From positions 216,608,208 to 216,672,207 of the forward strand of contig OV884058.1 of NCBI GenBank assembly GCA_930367215.1: 64,000 bases of DNA. Direction: 5' to 3'. Source of the stretch: Pollenia angustigena (Eukaryota > Arthropoda > Insecta > Diptera > Polleniidae). Every line of letters begins with the position of its first letter. The first letter of the stretch is position 1. The notes below the pieces were generated by a model. It saw nothing but the letters and a program-made list of their open reading frames with translations, was not told the DNA's origin and did not search any database. Both the position numbers and the translations under genes were made by a program. Positions 35,701 to 47,700 of this stretch are shown here, piece by piece.

Positions 35701-38700
35701 CAAAGAAGTGTCGTATTAAAAACACCCAAATCAGTTGTGAATGAAACTATCGAAGAAAGAGACAGACAGCGGTGTTTGGTAGTAAAGTGGCAATGTGTTA
35801 AAACAGCCGCTATAATCAACACCAAACCACGTTAAACAAAAGCATTAGTTCAACAAACGTTTAGTTTTTTATTAAACGCTAGATTACCCAGTAAAAACTT
35901 CGCTTACTTTTTCAAAACGAATAGCTTGTTTAACACATTATTTAGTAGCTTTCTTCTATAACTACATGTATAACAACTTCTATAACTACTTTTTTCTGGA
36001 TGTGTTTAAGTAAAAAAATAATGGCTTACTTTTAAATGCGTACATTTTGGGACATGCCTTGTAAAATTCATTGGTACTTTCAGTAGAATTGTAAGTAGTG
36101 CCTTCATGTTTTTCTGATTACTCAACACATTATTTTGTAGGCGAAGTTTTTACTGGGTATATTTTGTATTAATACATGTCAAAAACTCGAGCAAAATGAC
36201 AAAGTGTGATAGTGTAAATGCAATGTGTCACGAAAATGACAAGTATTATGAAAAAGTTTGACATCTCATACGACTTCATCGTTTTTTGAAAAATGTCTAA
36301 ACAATAATACTATTCATTGGATCAGGGTTGCATTTTATTTCATGTGTGAGTGTTTATACTTTGTGTGATGGTGTGAACACAAACTGTCATGTTAAATTAG
36401 ATTTTTTGACAGTCGCAACAAAACTCATTAGATTTCTATCTCACAAAGTATTATGGAATACGTAAGACTTGTGAGATAGTGTAATCTAGCCTTAAATAAT
36501 ATTGTTTTGTTTTCTTATGTCATTTTCTAACTTAAATATTATTAACTTGTGTTGTGGTCAACTCAAAAGTTAGTTCTTACAACAGTTTTGCAATAAATCC
36601 TAGCTGAATAAATTTGTGTTCATTGTATTGCGTAGTGCTTAAGAGTCTTTTCAACTTTTGATTTTGTTCAGTTTAATTTTGATTTTACTTTGTACTATTG
36701 CAAAGTGAAATCAAAGCAACAGTTTACGGACTTTAAAAAACTGAAGAGATAAAAGCAAAAGTTAAATTTTTTATGCTGTTGCTTTGCAGTAACAGTTTGA
36801 AGTTCTTTTATTGCTTTAAGTTTTTTAAGCACTGGCATTCCGTCATAAAATATGGTGCAAAGATTGGTGCAAAAAGGGCAGCTTTCGAAGAAAAAGACAG
36901 AAAAACACAATCAGCCCAATCACGACAGTTTTTTCTCTTTCTTCATTCCTTCTATTACAAATAAGGCCTGGAACAGAATAAAGTAGCTGTAGTAGTAGCT
37001 GAAGCTGACAATTTCTCTGTAGCGCAATAAAGTTCAAAATGTAGAATTTTGCGCTTCAACTTCATCTGCAACGATTGCAACAACTACGTATTCTGCTGAC
37101 ACTACTTTAAAACTGCCTTTTTTAACTTTTGGCAGCTTTCAGCGCTATTTGTAACGTTGTACTTCGGCGACCTTTCTATACCCCATTTAAAAATTCTGAA
37201 ATTGAAATGAAATTTCTCACTTTTTCCGGGAAAAAATTCCTTTGTAAAACAGAAGGTAGTTTTTAAAACTGTAAGTAGGATTTTTAAAAACGAGCTTAAC
37301 TACATGGGGCCACCAAATAATTGTGTTACTGAGTGGAATAATGTTTGTTATTGTAAAGAAGTATGTAAGGCAAAAGGCTGCAGCAAAAAAAGTACACAGG
37401 GCGAATAAAATTCTGCGTAGAAATTGTGCAGGTAAAGTGTTACCGATGAACCTGTCACAAAAGAAATTTTTAATTAAAAACTTGCAACGCTATGATATTC
37501 TTTTGAACAAATAAACAACTTCACTAAAATAAAAAAAATCAAAGCAGAAAATATTTATTTTTTTACTTTTTTATTTTTTTTTTTTTTTTTTTGTTTTCAT
37601 CCTTTTGCTAACAAATTTATTCAAATTACTGTTAGCAAATGTCAAATCACTGTCCAATTTTACTGTCTGCAAATTTGCTAGACAGTTGACAAGACAGTTG
37701 GAGAAGTGTGCATTTATTAGTGAAAAAGTTTGCATGTTTTGCTACTATCTTGCCAATACTGGCAAATGTAAACGCCATGTTACATTTCTTTGACGTTAGG
37801 CATACAGGTATTAAGTTAAAAGCCGCATTTTTTCGTAATGTTTAATTGAACATTATTTATTTGGTGTATTTCATAGACTTTTTTTACTAAATAGCAGTAA
37901 ATTACGATAAGATGCAGTTGTTGTAGACTAAAGTAACTGATACCTAACGAAAGAGAAAACAAATTGAACTAAAGCCAATCAAAAACTCAAAATGAGATTT
38001 TTTACTTTTTGTCTAACGGCAAAGATTTAAGCTTTTGTTTACAAAAATATTATAATTTTTCACAATTTTTTTAAAATGGAAAATATTAATTCAGTACCCA
38101 TGTTCTGTAACTTTAGTGAGAACTTCTTGCATCGAAAAGATGTGAAACAAAATATTCCATCGTTTCTCGAAAAGTGAGAAAAATGTGTGTCTGTAACTCA
38201 TGTCGAAAACTATCAAAAGAGATAACGTCGTTACGTTATAAATGTCATAATATTGCACTCGAAGCCGATGTGACATTGCAGACATTCAGAACGCCAGTAA
38301 CACATATCGTTGACGGCGACCAAAATTAACTAAAATTGAACATTTTTCAACGACGGCGGCAATAATACAACCGTCAGCTATACAAAATTGTGTAAAGAGC
38401 AACTTTAATGTTTGTTGTTTGCAAACGAGCTTTGAAGACATTCGTATATTTTATTAATATGTTAAAAGCAAAATAATAAAACAATGAAAAATGTGCCAAG
38501 AACAAAATATTATTATTATTATTATTCTTTGCATTTTGCATTTTTAATATTTTTTTTTTTGTAAAATTTTTTCTCGCCCCATTTTTATTCGTGAGTTTAT
38601 TTGACAGTTCAAAGTGGGAACTTTTCTCACCAAAATGTTGCAGACACACTTTTTCTGTAAATTGGCTAGTAATTTCCTTACGTGGCAGCTTGAACTCGCC

Positions 38701-41700
38701 AAAAAAGTTACAGACACAGTTAAGTCAGTAAAACAGCTGTTTGTTTCAATTTATGGCATTTTTGTTTCATTTCACACATTTCAAACGAAAACTTTCTCGA
38801 CGCGAGAGTTACAGAACATGGGCACAGGTATGCTTAAAATATATTTTTCATAACCCAGTAAAAACTTCGCCTACAAAATAATGCGTTGAGTTATCAGAAA
38901 AACATAAGAGCACTTCTTACAATTCTACTGAAAGAACCAATGAATTTTACAAGGGATGTCCCAAAATGAACGCATTAAAAAGTAAGTCATTATTTTTTTT
39001 ACCTGCATACATCCAGAAATAAGTAGTTATGGAAGTTGTTATAGATGTAGTTATAGAAGAAAGCTACAAAATAATGAGTTAAAGAAGCTATTCATTTTGA
39101 AAAAGTAGGCGAAGTTTTTACTGGGAAGTTTTGTTAAAATGTTGTTGTATTGAATAATTTGTTGTAAAAAAGTGTGTCGTCTTTTCTGAAGTAGTACTTT
39201 GTTTATTCGGACGTATTCGCTGAGCAATTAATATGCGGAGAAAGGTAATGATGTGTACTTTTATGTTTTTGTAGAACCAACAGCAGACATTTGCTAAAAT
39301 GAGACATGTTTTAACATTCAATGACAAAAAACCAATACCGTTTTCCTCTGAAAAAGTTTTTCTATTTGTTATTGTTAGAAAATAAGCAAGTCAAGAAACT
39401 TTAATATTTATCCACATTAAAAAAATACGAGAGTTAAACTTCAATGCCGACCTGAAGGACCATTGGAAACGGAATCAACAGTACAAAATCCTCTACAAAG
39501 CATAGTAAGCGATACAGTAAAACAACTGTTGACATGCCAAGTTTTGAACTTAATGAAATCATGAATTTCAAGTCCTGCTCCAATATGTGGTGGAAATCCA
39601 AAGAACTTTTTGTCAATAAATGTCTTAGGCTCATTGGTGTTTCAGCCAAAATAAAATTCATTAAGGTATTGCAAATTCCCATTACACGCCTGGATTCGGT
39701 GCTTAGAACTTGTTCTGAATCTTTGTTATAGACTTCATTCATATATAAATCGGCTAAGGAAAAACAGTTCAGAAGTGCACAATATATGTATATTTTATCG
39801 GAGGGGATAAAAAAGGGTAAATTGAGTAACTTTATATCTCCAAAACTAAAAAAGATACAAAAAACAATTAAAATTTTACGTAGCAAACGTGTATAGCCTG
39901 TATTTCGGAACTTCTTTAACACCCCATCTATCTTTTAAACCAATAACCATAGAAATAAAGTGTATACAAAATTCGTAGCTTATCTTAAAAATGCGAATAT
40001 ACATTTTGTACTTTTTTGAAGTTCGAACGTTTGAGGGGTGAAAATCGTACCTATTTTTAGTACTTTTTTTTACAAAACTTTTTTTGCAATTCATTCATAT
40101 TAAATTCGAACATATTAAATTATGGGCTCTCACAACAATTTAAACATTTTTAATGCTTAAATGGGGAGAGAAAAGCATCAAAACAGGGAAATACGGAAAC
40201 AAATTTCTTTCTCTTACTTATCTGTGCGGCATGTGGTAATTCTTAAATTTTCTATAATATTGAACTAAGTCTGAGTTCATACGGCTCATGTCTTATTGAC
40301 AAGATTCTTCCTTTTTCTTCTTTGAACATAAATTGGCGTTCAAATGATTCATGTCATGTTGACTACATGTGCTTTTTTGATATTGAAAACAATAACAAAA
40401 TTAAACAACGAATGAAAAAGCAAAACGTTAATACAGCACATGCATCTGTGTACTCGTTTCTTTTCCCCTTGTCCCTCTCGCCTATAAAGTAGCAATCATG
40501 TCAATAATACAAGAGCCGTATGAACACAGACTTAGAAACATAAATTTGTAGGTGCAGGGTCCTGAGTGAATAAAAGCCTATAAGAGGAAAAGTGTTGGTA
40601 CTTTTTGGTTCTTCAATTGGTACTTTTTGAATTTTCATTATATTGGATGAAGAAACATAAAATTAAGCATACAAAGTCCTGACTGAATGAGAATCTGTAA
40701 CAGGTGTTGTTATGGGACTTTTTCGTCCTTAAACTGGTTCTTTTTGGAATTTTTTTAATACTGAAAAAAGAAAGATAAAATTCAGCATGCAGAGTCCAGA
40801 GTGATTGAGAAACTATAAGAGGATAGTTCGGTACTTTTTTGTTTTTCAATTGGTACTTTCTGTTCTTTTTTTTATACCCACACCGCAATAGTGGAGAGGG
40901 TATTATGCATTTGTGCTGATGTGTGTAACGCCTTAAAATATTGGTCCTAGACCCGCCTTAAAGTATACCGACCGACTAAGAATCACTTTCTGAGTCGAAC
41001 TAACGATGTCCGTCCGGCTGGCTGGCTGGCTGTCCATGTAACTTTGTGCGCAAAGTACATGGAGATAATTTGATAAAATTTGGGACAAAGATTCTTATTG
41101 GCACAAGGACCAAGCCTATTAAAAATGGGCCGAATCGTAGGACCACGAGGGAAGATAGGAGGAAATTTCTTCCTCTCAAAAACCATCAAAGTGATTTTAA
41201 TGAAATGTAAAACATAGATATTTCCATGGACACATAAGCTACACAGTTTTTCAAAAATAGAACGACAAGGGGATGTAGGGAGCAATATCTGCCTCTCACA
41301 AACTTTCAAACCGATTTTTTAATGAAGTTTATAAACATAGATAAATCCATATTTATATGGACACATAAGCATGATGTGTTTTTAAATACTGTGGTGTAGG
41401 GTATCATATGACCGGGCTTGACCGACTATACTTTCTTACTTGTTTATTATTGAACTTACAAAATTAAATCAAACATTCAAGGACTTGAGTGAAAAAGTGA
41501 AATTCTCGAACAGTTCTGGAAGAAATTGGGTCTTCATTTTCATAAGACGAAAAGTAACGGAAGAGGAGGCTCAACGAACTTCGTCAATAAGGCGCGAAGA
41601 GCATTTTCAAAATCGGAATGATTTGCATATGTAACGAACGTTAACATCGAGTTATTTAAACACTTGGAAATAATAGAGCTAAATGCAATTTCTTCTAATT

Positions 41701-44700
41701 TTGAGTAAAGTCTCAAAAACTGTAACGCCCTAATTGTGTTTAATGCAAAACAAAGACAAAAATATTTCATAATTTTTTTGTTCTACAGAAATTCATATTA
41801 AATTTGTTAAACTTTAAACGATGCATATTTTGTGGCGTTGAAGATTTTAAAACGCAATTTGAATTTCTGTAGAAAGCAACGACAAAATTTTGAAATATTT
41901 TTGACTTTGTTTTTTCTTTCAATGCAGTTCTTGGCGTTGCGTTGCATTTTACACAAATATATTTTCAAAATTACAAAGAGTTCCGATTATCAGTGACCTT
42001 GCATACAATTTTAGCTCATTCTTTACGAGTAGTCTAAGCCTCAATGCAGCCTCTTGGATGCAATGGAGTCACTGTTGGGATCTGGCAATTCTTAAATTGT
42101 ACCGTCTCAATGGAAAAATTTTACCAAATTGACATCAATTGTATCAAAATTTTACTATAAAATAAAAAAGCATACATAGAAGAATTCATAACACTTTTTT
42201 TTAGAGACCCATGGGCAATCGAACAAAGAACAAAATTATATTATGAGGTTAAGATTTATGTTAAAGTTTTTCTGTCGACTATTATTAAGATATCTTCCAT
42301 CTAAGTATATAAGATTTTTTTGCCTTAAAGTGATTTTAGGAATAGGGCTTATATGGGACCTATGGTTAATTTTGGATCCACCAGCGCAACATTTTATCTT
42401 GACAAAGTGGCTGTCGTAAATATTATTATAGCCAATTTGTATATCAATACCAATATTTATACGGTAGTCATCAAATATGGACCGATTCCAATAAAAAATG
42501 GTAAGATGATTTAGATTGCAATAAAATAAGTCTGTTTAAAATTTAATGTAAATGTCAACGTAAAAGGATGGTTTATAGGTACAAACACTATTCCGGAAAG
42601 AAGTTTGTATGGGGACACATGCAATTATAGACCCATTCTCCCCAATTAAGTAGGCTTCGTACTTATGAATTGAAACCTTTGTTAAAATTTTCATTGAATT
42701 ACCTTAAAAATGGCGACCTGTCCTTAACTGAGCATTTACACATGCAACTGCCAGTTCGAAAAACTTTTCGCAATGGCAGCAAGTGTAGCGAGTGTAATTT
42801 GGCACTTGCCATGTAAGTAAATGTAAACAAAAATGTGCCTATATGGTTAACACGGTCACTTTAGTTTGTTTTCTGATACTTTTTTTTAATTTGAAAAACA
42901 AACAAATTACCTATATCAAGTTGACGTTTCAATGACATTTTTAAAATAAACTCGCAAGGCTACATGGACAGGCAACCAGCCAGCCAGCCGAACGGAGGGA
43001 CATCGTTAAACCGACTCAGAAAGTATTATTTTGTAGTGTTACACACATCAGCACAATCGCATAACACTCTCTCCACTGTTGTGGTGTGGGTCAGGGTTAC
43101 CGTTGGAAATTTTCGAAAAGGGTCACAAAAAGGGTATTTTCCAGAAAAAGGGGTCAAAAAAAGGGTATTTCAATAAAAAAAGGGTCAAGTTTTTTATTAG
43201 CAGTATTTCCCATTTTAATGAACATAATAAGATCAAGTTTTTTTATAAGCAAACAAACAAATAATATTTCAGGTAGGAAGAGCTCAAAAAGCTTAATTTT
43301 TTTTATGGAATGCTCTGTCCTATTTTAAACACCTGACAAAATGATTATTCTTTATCATTATACATAGCTAATTTTTTAATATTTTTTATGTAATTTTCCG
43401 ATTTAGTGATGTCAAAAAATTTTAGCGTTTGTTTTAAATTTTGCAATCGTTCGCAAATTGTAACCATTTTCTCGATTAAAGCGATTTTTTCCTGTAAGTG
43501 TCAGATTTTTTAAAGCTTTTAGGATTTTTAATAAATATAAGACTTTGCTATCATACTGCTGTTACCAAATATATGGGAATTTCCGCTAATTTAACAATTT
43601 TTACCTCTTGTTTTCATTCCTGTTAGGGCACTCTCAACACTGTTGATTCAAAAGAAGGCGAACAGTTCAATACCTTTTGCCATTATTAAGGGCGAATTTT
43701 TTTGAATAAAACATGCTACTCTTTGAGAGAGCAAAACACCAAATTTCATTTTTTTAATAAAATGTAAAATTTTTGTTTTGAAAAGAAACCACCTTAAAAA
43801 ATTACAAATATTTATATGAGTTATGTTTGCTTTTAGGGAAATTGTACTTTACTATCAAAAATCAAGGAGAAGAAAGCATGGAATTGTAAGTTTATACTTT
43901 GAGTCTGTTCCATATCAAGCAATGCTTATTTCGAAAACATTCGTTTAGCACTTCTGTTCCGCAGTGTTGACAAACAACAAAATGTGAGAGCTATTTCCAT
44001 AAAAGGGTCAAAAAGTGTCACCAAATAGGTGATAATGATACAAAAGTATAATTTAAAAAAAGGGTCATAAAAGGTATCAACACGGTCGAAAAAGGGTCAA
44101 ATTGATACTTTAGTATCACAACGGTAACGCTGGTGTGGGTACACAAATTAAGAAAAATCTAAAATTTGTCTATTTCTCGTTTTTCGCAAAGGCAGACAGA
44201 CCAACCTGGCTGACAGTGTCACCAAAACAATCGACTAAAGTGGCGATTTGGAGACATTTAATCCTAGGCTTCTACAGGGATACGAGTTCATATACTTATG
44301 TATGTATGTACCAGAGAACAGCTTTATGCAATTGAAAAAAAAAATCGCATTAAATGAACAGCAACAAATACACTCGCTTGCGGTCATACAATGAAATTTC
44401 CTCAACCGCAAATATTCGCTGCTGGTTTGCAGCAGTGATGTTAACCGTACGGTAATTACCCTTTTTTACGGTAATTTTGAGCCCCAAAAGGTAGCAAGGT
44501 AATTTCATTTAAAAAACGGTAATATCAAGATTTGGGTTTTTGATATTCTTATACATACTTACATATGAAGGCTTTATGATTTTAACTTTTGAGGGTGATT
44601 TCCAACGGCAATTTCAAAAATAGATGAATGTTATACAAAAAATTAAGAATGTTATGTTTCTGCAAATGCTTAGGTATAAGTGATAAGTGTAAAATATGAA

Positions 44701-47700
44701 AAATTAAATAACTCATTGTATATTATTAATTTTATTTTAAACGTTTTGATTGTTTAACTAAAGTAATATATTCAAACTTTTCAGTAGAAGCAAAACTATT
44801 ATGTAATAATTTTGTATCAAAGGCAATCGTTTTATCATAAGAAGATGATAAAATAGCACTATATTTTACAGTGGGCAGATATGAATACTGCGTGTAAATT
44901 TTTTTCAAAACGTAAAAAATAAAACATTTTGAGTTAATATTTTCTTGCGATATTCGAATTTTAAAAAATTCTGTCTTAATTGAACGATACCAACTCCGGT
45001 CCAAATTTAAACTTCTTAGTTTCAGTCGTTTAGGCTGTGCGATGATGAATCAGTCTGTCAGTTACGTTACAATTTTATTTATAGGATGATTTTACTTTCG
45101 TATTGATAAAAAATATAATAATTTTTGGTTAAAATGTATTTAAATCAAAGATTTTCATTAAAATTTTTCATAAAACACATTTAAAATTTAAATAAATTGT
45201 TTTTGAATAGTGCTGTGAATGTTTAAATTAAAAAACCTTTGCGTACGGTAATTTCTTCTCAAAAACGGTAATTTTTAGAGGACCGTACGGTAATGAAAAA
45301 ATAAAAGTTAACATCACTGGTTTGCAGTCATTCAAATAACGCACATCGTGCTTTGTTATTTATACAATCGTTAGCTTCGTTTTTTAATAAAGATGTTTTT
45401 GTGTTCGGTTCGAAAATGATTGTTTTGGTACAGAAAAAAAAATACAAACAAAAAAGCCAGAAATCAAGCAATATTACTCATGGATTTATTCAGCATTAAC
45501 TATGTAGTACAAGAAAAAAAATTGAAATCAAACTAAACACACATACTTACATATGTAGGTACACACAATTTCCATAGAAACAGACTTTTTTTTTCATTTT
45601 AAAAAGTACAGTAGTAGTAGTAGTAGTAGGTACCCTGCAGGCAATTCAGTTAACTTTCAATTAATTTAAAGCTAACTATTTCTCAAGTAGTGGTGGTTGA
45701 CAATTGGATTACTTTTATATGTAATTAACTAACTTTTTTAACATTGCGATGTCCTAGGAAGTAGTCAATTGTCCGACTCTGCATTACTTTCAGTTAACTT
45801 AAAAGTTAACTTTTTGTAGCTACCCAGCAAAAACTTTATAAAAATATATAGTTACACAAAGTCAATAATGTAAATTTTTTTTTATTTTTTTTAATATTTT
45901 TTTTTAATTATTTTTTTTTTTTTTTTTATTTTTTCTTATTTTATTTTACTATATTTTATTTTTTATTTTTTTTTCTGTCTCTGGTGGGATTCGATCCCGC
46001 AACCTCGGTGCTGATAGACTAGCTCGCTACCAGCTAGTCTACCGGGGCAGTGTAGTTTTTGTATTAAAAAACTATGTTTTTTGACTATAATGACTATAAT
46101 GACATTTTGTTTGCCAATCGACATGGCTCTCTCTACTTAAAATATACAGTGTTTGTATACACTTTGGTTAGTGTAAATTTTCCATTGCTTAGTTGTCGGC
46201 TTTAAGTTAGTCTATACAAGCTAACTTAAAGTTGGCTTTTTTTGTAGTTAGCTACTCATTTGCCGGCAGGGTATGTACAATGTATTTTTGTTATTGTTGT
46301 TTTTATTGTTGTTAATTTAGAAAAAGCGTCTCATCGAGTGGTTTATTGTTGTTGTTAATGTAAACAAAAGTATAAGAATGTGTTCTTTTGAATTTACTCA
46401 GTTGTGTTATATTGCGCAAGCAACAAAAATGCAAATAAAACACTTTCAATAAAAAACGAATAAATGCAAAAATAAAATGTGTACGAAAGGATGTAAAAAT
46501 TACCAACGTTGAACTTTGTTTTGCATGTATAGAGTTATTGTAAATTTTAGCGTATGAATAAATCAACAAAAATAGTGAATTTTGAGGTTTTCTGGTATGT
46601 ACTTTATATGTTAGTTTAATATTCGAACATTAATTAACAATAATAAAATTTTTGGGAGTTCTGTTCACGTCTGTTATTAAAAATTTTATTATTGAAAAGA
46701 AAAGTGAGTTCATCCACCTCAAAGAAATTATTAAACTTAGTGGGTATTTTTTGTTTTTAATTGTACCAGTGTACTAATAAAGTTTCAATTGTACCAAATT
46801 TTGTACAATTGTACAACAAATCCCATCAGTGATTGGAGTTAATCAGGTATGTGACGGAAATCGATTTTAAAAACGAAACGATTTGAAACCGAAAATTCGT
46901 TTTCAGTATCTTTTAAAATGGATTTTAAATACATATTCCTTTCATTTTTAGTCTTCATACTTTTAATTTTTATACAATATACGTTAACTGAAGTGTATTC
47001 TGAACGAAAATTTAAGACTTTAATTCAGAAATGGATTTTAAAATCCCTCGAAATTCATCACACCTTTAAAAACGTTCGTTTTGAAATCGATCGATTTTCA
47101 TCACATATCTGAATGTTTTAAGGTGAGGTGTTAAGCAAAGCTTAACACTAGCAATAGAAGACTTACGATGTGCGAAAGAATTTTTTTTTTTTTTTTTTTG
47201 TTTCAAATGTATTTGTGCGAAAGAAATCGTTCTTTCGGCATCGTGTAATTAGCAGTAAGTTATTTTTAAGGTTTTATATTATTTATTACTTTTTTTTTTG
47301 TATTTAATTTGTTTAGTAAATAAATGTTATTTTAAGCTAAACGCTGTCATTATCCAAAGGTCATTTAACTATTTTACGATTTTACTATTTACGCACCCAC
47401 TGCTAAGCTTACTTTTTCTTTCACAAAATGTTGGTGAGACCGTGGGTTAATTAACTGAGTTTTTCCAAAAAAAAAAAAAAATTGGTTAGAAACATAAAGA
47501 AATTATAAAATTATTTCAATTTCCGCTAACCTTTGACATGATAAACAATACAGCTACTAAAATTGGGGGCGGTTACGGCAGATCGTCTTTTAACTGAAGA
47601 CTTAGGTACCGATCCAAGTACGAAATTTTTAAGGGTGAATATTTTTGAAATAAGTCATGATATTAAAAAAAAAAATTATGATATAAATAAAAAAATCAAT

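Noticed and set aside
9075..41309. Many 60-110-codon frames with shared protein strings (for example at 3368, 10132, 10148, 25046, 28833, 40983)
   Set aside because: They fall inside INE-1-like family A copies and are frame shadows of the repeat in both strands, with no conserved start or domain.
45973..46050. A functional tRNA gene
   Set aside because: Head is tRNA-like, but it has a long A-rich tail, sister copies elsewhere and lies in a transposon; it is a SINE.
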